A stretch of 39,382 nucleotides of DNA from positions 1 through 39,382 of IMG/VR virus record IMGVR_UViG_3300025402_000027; one strand, given 5' to 3'. The position numbers and the translations under genes are program-made. Below are positions 8,805-15,997 of this stretch, piece by piece (positions within the stretch are counted from its first letter, which is position 1; each line of letters starts with the position of its first letter). The stretch comes from a virus. Below the pieces are notes generated by a model. That model did no database searches. It was not told the origin of the DNA and saw only the letters and a list, made by a program, of their open reading frames with translations.

Positions 8805-8964
8805 TAATCCGTTGCGTTTCAAACGAGCATAGTGTTGAGTAATACTCAGCGTGGGTTTTATGCTCCAAAAAGCTACGTTTAGCGCTTTCTAGCTCCTTAG
8901 CTGCGATGCTTTTTGCTGATGGTGGGTTGGTTAATAACATCCAAAATCTTTTTAATACGTTCAT
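8761..8964 (-). CDS. Small helical phage protein, unknown function
   Basis: A 67-residue protein that begins MNVLKRFWMLLTNPPSAK and continues as a charged helix with many K, E, R and A residues. I recognise this as a recurrent small phage type without a known job. I chose the ATG at 8964 over the one at 8970 because aaaagga lies six bases upstream of it. It overlaps the 3' end of the endolysin on the other strand and the 3' end of the next gene upstream in its own operon by 68 nt. Confidence 0.6.
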   Translation of the reverse strand: MNVLKRFWMLLTNPPSAKSIAAKELESAKRSFLEHKTHAEYYSTLCSFETQRITRLEKYLEEPVKLD

Positions 8965-9088
8965 TTTCATTCCTTTTCGTGATGCAGTCCTGGCAAAACC
9001 ATTTATAGGTTAGACCGCTAGGGTTGTTAACATTAGCGCCAGTGGTATTGTTCTTGCGTTGCTGACAATTGTTGCAGATGCGTAACAT
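8897..9088 (-). CDS. Small zinc-knuckle-like protein
   Basis: A 63-residue protein with two Cys pairs, CNNC near the N-terminus (residues 5-8) and CQDC (residues 33-36), which could bind one zinc. The C-terminal half is basic. It is coupled to the upstream gene by a TAATG overlap at 9088, which supports translation. Function is unknown; nucleic-acid binding would be a guess. Confidence 0.6.
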   Translation of the reverse strand: MLRICNNCQQRKNNTTGANVNNPSGLTYKWFCQDCITKRNENERIKKILDVINQPTISKKHRS

Positions 9089-9411
9089 TAACGTCCAAAT
9101 ATTGAGTCGTAAATAGGCGTCATAGACGATGGATTAGGGGTATACACAGGCATAGGGGCTATAGGAGCCATCACAGTGCCTACAGACTGCCCTTGCGCGC
9201 CGTAGACGTAGGTTGTATTGCCTGATTGTTGCGCCGTGCCTCTGCTTTCGCCCTGTGGGCCGTAGAAGTATTGCGTATTACCTGACTGTTGAACGGTGCC
9301 TAAGCTTTGCCCTTGAGCGCCGTATAGGTAAGTTGTTTGCGCTTTAGCTTCTGTTGCACCGCAAAAATAGCCAAGGATAAAGCTAATTGCTACTAAAAAA
9401 AAGTTATTCAT
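9088..9411 (-). CDS. Secreted protein with three 20-residue YGxxGxxxGT repeats
   Basis: A 107-residue protein. Residues 1-24 form a Sec signal peptide (MNNFFLVAISFILGYFCG..., likely cut after AKA). Residues 26 to about 81 (bases 9169-9336) are three repeats of the form TTYLYGAQGQSLGTVQQSGN, then a Pro-rich end. Similar repeats occur in small exported bacterial proteins. In a lytic phage an exported repeat protein outside the lysis cassette is unusual, and it may act at the cell surface. The start overlaps the stop of the upstream gene as ATGA. Confidence 0.7.
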   Translation of the reverse strand: MNNFFLVAISFILGYFCGATEAKAQTTYLYGAQGQSLGTVQQSGNTQYFYGPQGESRGTAQQSGNTTYVYGAQGQSVGTVMAPIAPMPVYTPNPSSMTPIYDSIFGR

Positions 9412-9551
9412 TCTTGATTCTCCCGTGTATTTATTTCACGATAAGCTTTAAGCGCTGCTTTTAGCTCGTCCCTTAAAAACTGCAATTCAACCGTTGCGTC
9501 CTGGGCAAACTTCACCAAGTTCTCATGGCTCCAAGCGTTAAAGTCGGTCAT
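9408..9551 (-). CDS. 47-residue hypothetical protein
   Basis: This short gene reads MTDFNAWSHENLVKFAQDAT... and ends NTRENQE. Its start overlaps the stop of the gene at 9548-9742 as ATGA (9548-9551), and its stop overlaps the start of the secreted protein the same way (9408-9411). Coupling on both sides in a compact operon is strong support for a gene this short. It is mostly helical and charged; function unknown. Confidence 0.65.
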   Translation of the reverse strand: MTDFNAWSHENLVKFAQDATVELQFLRDELKAALKAYREINTRENQE

Positions 9552-9742
9552 GGTTTCACCGCCAGACTTAGTAGCTCAATACGCTCACGGGATACCCGCA
9601 GCGTGTTATAGCGTTGATGTAAGCGTTGCAATACAGATGCACGGCGCTCATTTACCTTTTCCAAGTCAAGCAGGGATAGCACTTCTTCCTCGCTCATCAT
9701 GGAAAGAGCGTTATTTAGCGCCCGCCAACTTAACTTCTTCAT
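9548..9742 (-). CDS. 64-residue helical protein, unknown function
   Basis: It begins MKKLSWRALNNALSMMSEEE and is a basic helical protein containing VLQRLHQRYNTLRVSRERIE. The ATG follows aaagga. It is chained by an ATGA overlap to the next gene downstream, and its 5' end overlaps the 3' end of the gene upstream by 32 nt. The sequence might fit a small DNA- or protein-binding adaptor, but nothing specific can be named. Confidence 0.6.
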   Translation of the reverse strand: MKKLSWRALNNALSMMSEEEVLSLLDLEKVNERRASVLQRLHQRYNTLRVSRERIELLSLAVKP

Positions 9743-9830
9743 TTTTAATCCTTTCTTTTAAGGCTTTAATTTCTTCAATCGTCCGCGTTAAGTTGCGAGC
9801 AGCCGTGCCATAGTTACGCACACGAATCAC
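9711..9830 (-). CDS. 39-residue hypothetical protein (GTG start)
   Basis: An open frame fills the space between 9835-9999 and 9548-9742. From the GTG at 9830 it reads MIRVRNYGTAARNLTRTIEE and ends in a Lys/Glu-rich helix. The GTG lies four bases past the preceding stop, which fits the packing of this operon. The frame is open upstream to another GTG at 9884 (57 residues, ribosome site gaaagg), but that would overlap the previous gene by 50 nt. Function unknown. Confidence 0.5.
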   Translation of the reverse strand: MIRVRNYGTAARNLTRTIEEIKALKERIKNEEVKLAGAK

Positions 9831-9834
9831 GCTC

Positions 9835-9999
9835 TCAGCTTGCTTTAGCTTTAGCTTTGCCTTTAACTGCAACAGTCTTTTCACTTTGTAACCTTTCTAT
9901 TTCTTTAATTAAATCGCGGAGGATTATTTCAAGGTTGGTGCTAGGCGCATATTCCGCTATGTCGTCAGCCAATTTTTTTGCTTCATCTAATAACTTCAT
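9835..9999 (-). CDS. 54-residue charged helical protein
   Basis: It reads MKLLDEAKKLADDIAEYAPS... with a Lys/Ala-rich end (KGKAKAKAS). The frame is open to 10056, but the ATG at 9999 is the better start: gaggag precedes it and it overlaps the helicase stop as ATGA (9996-9999). The pattern of small acidic/basic helices is common in phage early operons. No function is recognised. Confidence 0.65.
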   Translation of the reverse strand: MKLLDEAKKLADDIAEYAPSTNLEIILRDLIKEIERLQSEKTVAVKGKAKAKAS

Positions 10000-11330
10000 T
10001 TCAACTCCTCTAATGCAATGTCTGAAATAGCCCGTTTGTCCTTCAGGGCGTCCCAAATTCTCAAATCAATCGTTTTATTGGTCAATAAGAGGTAAACCCA
10101 TACATCATGCTTCTGACCGCTGCGGTGCAAGCGGCCTACTGTTTGTTCGTACAACTCAAGGCTCCAAGGCAAAGATACAAAGACCATCTTGCTACCGCCG
10201 TGTTGAAGATTTAGCCCATGCCCGGCTGACTTAGGGTGAATCAATAGCAGTTCAATCTTGCCATCGTTCCAACGCTCAATAGCCCTGTCATCGTTGATTG
10301 TCTGTGCGTTAGGATACCGACGCTTGAGTTCAGCCAATTCTTCAATAAAGTTGTAAACAATAATGGTATTGGCGTGTTGGTTTTCCTCAAGCAACTCATC
10401 TAACAGATCAAACTTATGGGTGCTAAACCATATCGGCGTCTTGGTCACGTTCATGCGCCCAGGGCGGTTTGACGCGGTCGTAACCGTTTCATAGACCCAT
10501 CCACCTGCCATTTGTTGTAACTTGCCGGTAACTACACCTGCATTGACGGCGGTAATCTGTACGTCCTTGAATTCAATAACAAAATCCTTTTTCATCTTTT
10601 CGTATGGGGCGCGGTCAGCCAAGTCACACTTCATTTCAATGGTGTGGCATGGTGGCAGCTTGTCAGCGTAATCCCCCGCTTCTAATACGAATGTTGCAGG
10701 TTTAATGCGTTCCATGACTTTTCCTAATGAGCCTACCCGAGGCTCCCACTCGCCAAAGTCTTTATTGACTAAGACAAAATACTGCTGCATAAACGCGCCT
10801 TTGGCACGTCCTAATAGGTTTTGATCAACAATCTTGCATTGACCAAAAACATCTTCTAAGCCATTGGAAGTAAAGCTACCTGTCAAACCCCAACGGGTTT
10901 TGATAGGGTCAACTACCTTAGCCAATGCTTTAAAGCGTTTGCCTGATGGATTTTTAAGTTTAGTTAGCTCGTCAAATACAATGCCATCAAAATTTAATTC
11001 TTGTTCTGACAACCATTGAATGTTGTCGTAGTTAGTAACCACTACGGGAAAACCCGAATGTAATGCTTGGGCGCGTTGCGCTGGTGTACCCACCGCTACT
11101 GCTAATTGCATATCAGTAGCCCACTTTGGTTGCTCTATAGGCCATACATCCGTACAGACACGCTTAGGCGCCAATACAAGCCATCGCTTAACAAGTCCTT
11201 TGCGTAGCATATCCTCCATCGCTGTAAGCGTCAGGGCGGTCTTTCCTGCGCCCACAGGGGCAAGGATCATGGCACGATCGTTCTCATACAAGAAGTCGGC
11301 TGCTTTTTCCTGATAGTCCCTTAATTTCAT
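9996..11330 (-). CDS. SNF2-type superfamily 2 DEAD/H helicase
   Basis: A 444-residue protein with a full SF2 motif set: Walker A APVGAGKT (residues 24-31), DELT in the Walker B position (120-123), GLTGS as motif III (148-152), and QTVGRLHRSGQ as motif VI (396-406). It is the compact Snf2-like helicase found beside replication genes of many phages, where it probably remodels or unwinds DNA during replication or recombination. It overlaps the VRR-NUC gene upstream and the small gene downstream, both as ATGA, so nuclease and helicase are made together. Confidence 0.9.
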   Translation of the reverse strand: MKLRDYQEKAADFLYENDRAMILAPVGAGKTALTLTAMEDMLRKGLVKRWLVLAPKRVCTDVWPIEQPKWATDMQLAVAVGTPAQRAQALHSGFPVVVTNYDNIQWLSEQELNFDGIVFDELTKLKNPSGKRFKALAKVVDPIKTRWGLTGSFTSNGLEDVFGQCKIVDQNLLGRAKGAFMQQYFVLVNKDFGEWEPRVGSLGKVMERIKPATFVLEAGDYADKLPPCHTIEMKCDLADRAPYEKMKKDFVIEFKDVQITAVNAGVVTGKLQQMAGGWVYETVTTASNRPGRMNVTKTPIWFSTHKFDLLDELLEENQHANTIIVYNFIEELAELKRRYPNAQTINDDRAIERWNDGKIELLLIHPKSAGHGLNLQHGGSKMVFVSLPWSLELYEQTVGRLHRSGQKHDVWVYLLLTNKTIDLRIWDALKDKRAISDIALEELK

Positions 11331-11629
11331 AATTTAATTTTTGCTGACCATTCATTAATAGACTCAACTGTATTAAGTAGCGCATAGCGTTGCTTTAGCG
11401 CAACCATAGACTCGGCAAATAGCTCTTGCATAGGAGCTAATACGCCACCTTTAGGACGTTTAAGTTCAACAAACCACGTTTCGCCATTAGGCAAACAAGC
11501 AACTCGATCAGCAACCCCACGTTGCGTAGTTGTCTTAAACTTAAAGGTTCTACCTTTCATTAGCGCCACCTGCCATAAGAAGTAAGCTTCAATTTCGTTT
11601 TCTTTTAAAACTGTTGTTTTTCTGACCAT
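11327..11629 (-). CDS. VRR-NUC domain nuclease
   Basis: A 100-residue stand-alone VRR-NUC (PD-(D/E)XK-type) nuclease. Key residues visible are D41 in GVADR, E55 and K57 in VELKRP, and Q68 in PMQEL. Phage VRR-NUC proteins usually neighbour an SNF2-type helicase, as here, and can act on branched DNA. The ATG lacks a ribosome site; instead an extended -10-like sequence, TGCTAAACT, ends 7 bases before it, so the mRNA may be leaderless. Confidence 0.88.
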   Translation of the reverse strand: MVRKTTVLKENEIEAYFLWQVALMKGRTFKFKTTTQRGVADRVACLPNGETWFVELKRPKGGVLAPMQELFAESMVALKQRYALLNTVESINEWSAKIKL

Positions 11630-11636
11630 GTAAAAA

Positions 11637-11667
11637 AGTTTAGCACATAAATAAATTCTGTGGTAAA
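11637..11667 (-). promoter_or_regulatory. Candidate leftward promoter for the VRR-NUC/helicase operon
   Basis: Read on the minus strand, an extended -10 TGCTAAACT (11645-11637) is preceded after 19 bases by TTTACC (11667-11662) as a weak -35. A start site seven bases downstream falls at or next to the ATG at 11629. It overlaps the rightward promoter candidate, so the two would compete. Confidence 0.4.
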
Positions 11668-11669
11668 GT
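11640..11669 (+). promoter_or_regulatory. Candidate rightward promoter for the DUF2800/polymerase operon
   Basis: TTAGCA (11640-11645) and TAAAGT (11664-11669) are spaced by 18 bases, and the -10 is preceded by TG one base upstream (TGGTAAAGT). Transcripts would have a leader of about 30 bases with the ribosome site aaagga before 11707. This is a motif match by eye in the only intergenic gap between two divergent operons. Confidence 0.4.
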
Positions 11670-11706
11670 TTAATTTCAGTCAGTTAACTAAAGTAAAGGA
11701 ATCAAA

Positions 11707-12843
11707 ATGGAACTCACGAAACATTCATCAATCGTTGGTGGCTCTACAGCCAAACGTGTTATCGGTTGCCCAGGCTCAGTAGCCCTGTGCGCCAAGATGC
11801 CACCCAAGCCTAGCAGCAAATACGCTGACGAAGGCACCTTACTTCACAATGTCATGGATGTCATTCTATCGACAGGGCAAACGCCTGAATCTTGCATTGA
11901 TATGACTTATGAAGGTATTAAATTGACCCAAGAGCTAATTGATGAGAAAGTTTACCCAGCTTTGGCGGCTTTAGACGCCGTTGATCCTAATAAGGAGATG
12001 GAGTATGCGACAGAAACTCGAGTGGGTTTTGGCGATCTGCTGCCTGGTGTGTTTGGAAGCACTGATTTGCTGGGTCGTATTGGAAATCGCGCTTTCATAC
12101 TGGATTGGAAGTTCGGTAGCGGAGTTCCGGTGGATGCCGAGGATAATCCCCAACTAATGTTTTATGCGGCGGCTGCTATGCGGACGCCTGAAGTGCAATG
12201 GGTGTTTGATGATTGTGAGGAAATTGAGTGCATCATTGTGCAACCCCCATCTGTAAAGCGTTGGGTTACAGACAAGAAGCGCATCAAAGCCTTTGAACAA
12301 GAGCTATTGATGGCGGTAAAGATTGCTCAGTTGCCTGATGCGCCCATCAATACAGGCGATCATTGCCGTTGGTGCGCTGCCAAGCCAACTTGCCCTAAGA
12401 TGACAGGGGCTGTTGAACGCGCTGTACACGCCCAGCTTGATATTCTTAATGTAGCGCAGATCAGCGAATATCTAAAAAAAGCCGATATGCTAGAACAATG
12501 GATTACAGACTTACGCGCCCTAGCGCATCAAGTCCTAGAAGCAGGCAAACCTGTGCCAGGCTACAAGTTAGTGGCTAAACGGGCTATTCGCCAATGGGGT
12601 GATGAAGATCAAGCTTTGGTAGCGATGCTTAATGAGGGTATTCCTGAAGAAGAATTGACTACAGTTAAGGTAATATCTCCTGCTCAGGCAGAAAAAGTAT
12701 TGAAAAAGCATGGCAAGCAATTGCCTGCCAATCAAGTAGTAGCAGTTAGCAGTGGCAGTACGTTAGCTGAGGAGTCAGATCCACGGCCTGCGGTTTTACA
12801 AATCGGGCAGCAACTCACCGCAGCCCTTTCTAAACTTCAATAA
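11707..12843 (+). CDS. DUF2800 RecB/Cas4-like PD-(D/E)XK nuclease
   Basis: A 378-residue protein. Nuclease motifs run in order: H47 in EGTLLHNVMD (RecB-type histidine), D120 in FGSTDLL, DWK at 133-135, and QLMFYA from Q149. One Cys at C21 and three at C220, C223 and C229 (HCRWCAAKPTC) form the Cas4/AddB-like pattern for an iron-sulphur cluster. It starts the rightward replication operon and probably processes DNA ends in replication or recombination. Ribosome site aaagga. Confidence 0.88.
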   Translation: MELTKHSSIVGGSTAKRVIGCPGSVALCAKMPPKPSSKYADEGTLLHNVMDVILSTGQTPESCIDMTYEGIKLTQELIDEKVYPALAALDAVDPNKEMEYATETRVGFGDLLPGVFGSTDLLGRIGNRAFILDWKFGSGVPVDAEDNPQLMFYAAAAMRTPEVQWVFDDCEEIECIIVQPPSVKRWVTDKKRIKAFEQELLMAVKIAQLPDAPINTGDHCRWCAAKPTCPKMTGAVERAVHAQLDILNVAQISEYLKKADMLEQWITDLRALAHQVLEAGKPVPGYKLVAKRAIRQWGDEDQALVAMLNEGIPEEELTTVKVISPAQAEKVLKKHGKQLPANQVVAVSSGSTLAEESDPRPAVLQIGQQLTAALSKLQ

Positions 12844-12854
12844 GGAATCAAATC

Positions 12855-13514
12855 ATGTCAAATATCACTACATTTTCAGGTGCAAATCTCCCTTCAGTAA
12901 AGTCATTAGCAACAGCGTTGCGTACCATTGAAACCGATGTTGGCGGTGCAGGCACAGTCATCATCAAGATGGACAAAACAGGGCATTGGGTATTCGGTGC
13001 AGATCAGACCGAGATCGAAGATGCTTCCACTTGGGCAGTTAATCCTTTCTCATTCGTCCACGGCTATATTGCGTGGGGTGATGGCGAAGTGTTGGCTGAG
13101 AAGATGGTCAGCGTAAGCCAACCATTACCTGAACTTGAAGTAGCGCCTCCTGGTGCTAAAAAAGGTTGGGAAACTCAAGTCGGTATGTCTATCAAGTGCC
13201 TTGATGGCGAAGATAAAGGTATGGAAGCGCGTTACACCACAACGTCAGTTGGCGGTAAGAAAGCGGTTCAAGCCTTAGCAGTTGCCATCGCTACGCAAGT
13301 AGAGAAGGAGCAATCTAAGCCAGTTCCGGTTGTTGAACTTGGTAAAGAGCATTACACCCATAAATCGTATGGCCGTATCTATACCCCTATTTTCAAGGTT
13401 CTTGAATGGGCGGGTATGGATGGTGAAGTTGCAGCAGAAGAAGCGCCTAAAGAGATTAAAGCGCCTGTAGAAGCTGAAGCAGCGCCAGCACGTCGCCGTC
13501 GTTCAGGAGCTTAA
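12855..13514 (+). CDS. Candidate single-stranded-DNA-binding protein (by position)
   Basis: A 219-residue protein. The N-terminal 170 residues look like a compact beta-rich domain (GTVIIKMDKTGHWVFGADQT, then HKSYGRIYTPIFKVLEWAG). The C-terminus is acidic/Ala-rich and then ends ARRRRSGA. I do not recognise a named family. In many phages the gene between a DUF2800 nuclease and the DNA polymerase encodes an ssDNA-binding protein, so that role is inferred from position. A conventional SSB acidic tip is absent; the tail is basic instead. Confidence 0.55.
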   Translation: MSNITTFSGANLPSVKSLATALRTIETDVGGAGTVIIKMDKTGHWVFGADQTEIEDASTWAVNPFSFVHGYIAWGDGEVLAEKMVSVSQPLPELEVAPPGAKKGWETQVGMSIKCLDGEDKGMEARYTTTSVGGKKAVQALAVAIATQVEKEQSKPVPVVELGKEHYTHKSYGRIYTPIFKVLEWAGMDGEVAAEEAPKEIKAPVEAEAAPARRRRSGA

Positions 13515-13515
13515 T

Positions 13516-13683
13516 ATGAATATCAATTTAGAACTCACGATCGAAGAAGTGAACGGTTGCCTTATGGCATTGGGCAAAGCGCCTTATGAAATGGCTCAAC
13601 CAATCATTGATAAGATCAAGTCACAAGCCATCCCACAAGTGCAACCCGTTGCACCTGCGGAAGCTGAAGTAGTAGAGCAGTAA
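13516..13683 (+). CDS. 55-residue hypothetical protein
   Basis: A short gene directly after the preceding stop (TAATATG). It reads MNINLELTIEEVNGCLMALG..., has one or two amphipathic helices ending near IIDKIKSQA, then a Pro/Val/Glu-rich tail. The sequence upstream (ttcaggagc) supplies a ribosome site. I recognise the type as a recurrent small phage protein without known function. Confidence 0.7.
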   Translation: MNINLELTIEEVNGCLMALGKAPYEMAQPIIDKIKSQAIPQVQPVAPAEAEVVEQ

Positions 13684-13690
13684 AAGAATA

Positions 13691-13756
13691 GGGGCGGTTG
13701 ACATTATTCAGTTCTATGGCTCTTAGAGATTTCAGGACTAAGAAGGATACTGCCCC
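13691..13756. ncRNA. Structured 5' leader or small RNA element
   Basis: The 103-base gap before 13787 contains GGGGCGG (13691-13697), which can pair with CTGCCCC (13750-13756) over seven base pairs with one G-U. Inside it TCTTAG (13721-13726) pairs with CTAAGA (13738-13743) around an 11-base loop. No T-loop or CCA end is present, so it is not a recognisable tRNA. A consensus -35 (TTGACA, 13698-13703) lies inside, but the -10 at the right distance is poor (TCTTAG). No known riboswitch was recognised. Confidence 0.4.
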
Positions 13757-13786
13757 ACCCTTAAAGTACAGTAAAGGATAATAAAG

Positions 13787-13972
13787 ATGAACGCAAATGA
13801 ACTGGCTGATAAGTTGATGTCAAACCTTACTATGGAATACGACTGCGATAAGTATATGGAACAAGCCGCCACCATGCTACGCCAGCAACAAGCTGAAATA
13901 GAAGCGTTGAAAGACAAGCTGATGCTTGCTAAACAATCGCTACAAATTGTAGAAAGCTGGGTTAAAAAGTGA
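13787..13972 (+). CDS. 61-residue coiled-coil protein
   Basis: The sequence runs MNANELADKLMSNLTMEYDC and then a heptad-rich coiled coil around MLRQQQAEIEALKDKL. Such short proteins with the RQQQAEIEALK type of helix are common in phage replication operons, with no known function. The start has ribosome site aaagga. Its TGA overlaps the GTG start of DNA polymerase as GTGA (13969-13972), so polymerase translation may depend on it. Confidence 0.7.
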   Translation: MNANELADKLMSNLTMEYDCDKYMEQAATMLRQQQAEIEALKDKLMLAKQSLQIVESWVKK

Positions 13973-15939
13973 GCATCCTTTGGCTCGATTACGAAACACG
14001 CTCACGATGCGATTTACGCAGCCGGGGATCGTATAACTATGCTCAGGATCCTAGCACCCAAATCATCTGCATGGCGTATGCCTTTGATGATGAGGACGTT
14101 GCTCTGTGGACGCCTGATCAAAAATTTCCTAAGCGTGTAGCGCAACATTTTTTTGACGATGGTCAGATTAGGGCGCATAACGCAGGGTTTGACCGCCTCA
14201 TTACTGAGTTCGTCCTATGCCATGACTTTCTAGTGCCTACACCATTACTAACGCAGTGGTATTGCACCGCCGCACAAGCACGGGCTAACTGCGCTCCAGG
14301 CTCACTTGAGGACGTTGGTCGCTTTGCTAGTTCGTCTATGCGTAAAGATCATAGAGGCAATCAACTCATCCGTTTGTTGTGTATCCCCAAGGCAGATGGT
14401 ACATTTAGTACAGACCCTACCTTGTTAGCAGAAATGGGTAACTACGCCATGCAAGATGTCAGAACCATGCGTTCTATCAGCATGGCGATGCGTCAGCTAT
14501 CCAAAGATGAGTTGCTTGATTACCATGTCAATGAGCGCATCAATGATCGTGGGGTGCTACTAGATAAGCCCCTGTGCGAAGCCGCAGTGCGCTATGCTAG
14601 CGAAGAATTACAAGAAATTGAGCAGATCGTCGCTGAAGTGACCGAAGGTGAGATCACTTCGGTACGCAGCCCTAAGATGCGTGAGTGGGTTTTAGCGCGT
14701 GTCGGCGATGAAGCTAAAAAACTAATGGAAGTCTATAAAGATGGCGACAAGAAATATTCGATCGACAAGTCAGTTCGAGCTAACTTACTTATTCTTGCTG
14801 AAGAAAACCCCGATGAAATACCGGCGGAAGTTGCAGATGTTATCCAATGTGCGGACGACCTATGGGCGTCTAGTGTTGCGAAATTCAACCGATTAAGGGA
14901 GTTAGCTGATGAAGAAGATCACCGAGTTCGTGGGGCTTTTGTCTTTGCAGGTGGAAGCGCTACGGGACGCGCTTCGTCCTACGGCGCCCAAGTCCACAAC
15001 TTCACCCGCAAGTGCGCTAAGGATCCTGATGCCGTTAGACAAGCTATGGTTAGAGGCCACGCAATTGTCCCTACCTTTGGACGCAGAGTCACCGACGTAC
15101 TCAAGGGAATGTTACGGCCAGCTTTGGTACCCGCTGTGGGAAAAACCCTTGTCGTTGCAGACTGGGCAGGAATCGAAGCCCGAGTCAACCCTTGGCTCTC
15201 CAATTGCGACGCCGGTATTGCGAAGCTATCGCTCTTTGCACGGGGAGAGGACGTCTATAAGGTTAACGCAGCAGCAACCTTCCACGTCCCTGTTGCCGAT
15301 GTTAACAATGAGCAACGGCAAATTGGTAAAGTTCAAGAGTTAGCCTGTGGCTTTGCAGGGGGCATAGGAGCGTTCGCGGCGATGGGACGCGCCTATGGCA
15401 TTTTGTTACCTGAGCCTCAAGCCAAGCGAATGGTCACAGCGTGGCGTTTAGCGAATCCTTGGGCTACCCCGTATTGGCAAGACCTTGAAGAAGCGTACAC
15501 AAGAGCGATGCGTAATCCTAACCATGAATTTAGTGCAGGTAGGGTAACCTATATGTACGACGGGCAACATCTTTGGTATGCTTTACCTTCGGGCAGAGTT
15601 CTTTGCTATCCATTCGCTAAGTTAGAAGCTGATGGCGTTACCTACGCTAAAGCAGCATGGAAACCCGCCGTTGATGCAAAGGAATGGCCTAGAGCAAGAC
15701 TATGGAAAGGTTTAGCGTGTGAAAACATTACTCAAGCAGTTGCCAATGATCTATTGCGTTATTCGCTACGCCAATTAGACGATGTTATCCTTCATATCCA
15801 CGATGAAATTGTTGTAGAAACAACCCAGCCCGAAGCGATGATAAAAAGAATGGAAGAAGTGATGTGTACCGCGCCCGATTGGGCTAAGGGCATACCGCTA
15901 GGTGTAGAAATCCATGCCATGCAGCGTTACGGAAAATAA
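13969..15939 (+). CDS. Family A DNA polymerase with 3'-5' exonuclease domain
   Basis: A 656-residue polymerase. Exonuclease motifs: LWLDYET (D7, E9), IRAHNAGFDR, and YAMQDVRTMR. Polymerase motif A is VVADWAGIEARV with D398, motif B lies in RQIGKVQELACGFAGG, and motif C is IHDEIV with HDE at 611-613. The D..E and HDE carboxylates needed for catalysis are present. The start is GTG, overlapping the upstream stop. It is presumably the replicative enzyme, working with the clamp homologue at 20184-20852 and the primase-helicase downstream. Confidence 0.94.
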   Translation: MSILWLDYETRSRCDLRSRGSYNYAQDPSTQIICMAYAFDDEDVALWTPDQKFPKRVAQHFFDDGQIRAHNAGFDRLITEFVLCHDFLVPTPLLTQWYCTAAQARANCAPGSLEDVGRFASSSMRKDHRGNQLIRLLCIPKADGTFSTDPTLLAEMGNYAMQDVRTMRSISMAMRQLSKDELLDYHVNERINDRGVLLDKPLCEAAVRYASEELQEIEQIVAEVTEGEITSVRSPKMREWVLARVGDEAKKLMEVYKDGDKKYSIDKSVRANLLILAEENPDEIPAEVADVIQCADDLWASSVAKFNRLRELADEEDHRVRGAFVFAGGSATGRASSYGAQVHNFTRKCAKDPDAVRQAMVRGHAIVPTFGRRVTDVLKGMLRPALVPAVGKTLVVADWAGIEARVNPWLSNCDAGIAKLSLFARGEDVYKVNAAATFHVPVADVNNEQRQIGKVQELACGFAGGIGAFAAMGRAYGILLPEPQAKRMVTAWRLANPWATPYWQDLEEAYTRAMRNPNHEFSAGRVTYMYDGQHLWYALPSGRVLCYPFAKLEADGVTYAKAAWKPAVDAKEWPRARLWKGLACENITQAVANDLLRYSLRQLDDVILHIHDEIVVETTQPEAMIKRMEEVMCTAPDWAKGIPLGVEIHAMQRYGK

Positions 15940-15947
15940 AAAGAAAA

Positions 15948-15975
15948 AGCCCCCTAGGTTTTAATCTAGGGGGCT
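15948..15975 (-). terminator. Hairpin with T-run on the minus strand; attenuator on the plus strand
   Basis: A perfect 10-bp stem, AGCCCCCTAG / CTAGGGGGCT, with an 8-base loop lies between DNA polymerase and the primase-helicase. On the plus strand no T-run follows it. On the minus strand it is followed by TTTTTCTTTT, the form of an intrinsic terminator. It may therefore stop antisense transcripts and only slow sense ones. Confidence 0.6.
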
Positions 15976-15997
15976 AACCTCACGAAAGGTAGTCCAG

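Noticed and set aside
9831-9884. Longer form of the 39-residue protein from the GTG at 9884
   Set aside because: It is open and has a ribosome-like site, but overlaps the previous gene by 50 nt in an operon whose junctions are otherwise mostly 1-4 nt; kept only as an alternative.
10000-10056. Upstream extension of the 54-residue protein at 9835-9999 (start MGRPEG)
   Set aside because: That part overlaps the helicase coding region; the ATG at 9999 has gaggag and an ATGA junction.
13684-13786. tRNA suggested by a 7-bp acceptor-like stem
   Set aside because: There is no T-loop, no anticodon arm with a 7-base loop and no CCA or discriminator pattern; kept only as a structured leader.
14909-15343. 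144-residue plus-strand frame inside DNA polymerase
   Set aside because: It is a shadow of a gene with all polymerase motifs in the main frame; it lacks a ribosome site and any recognisable pattern.
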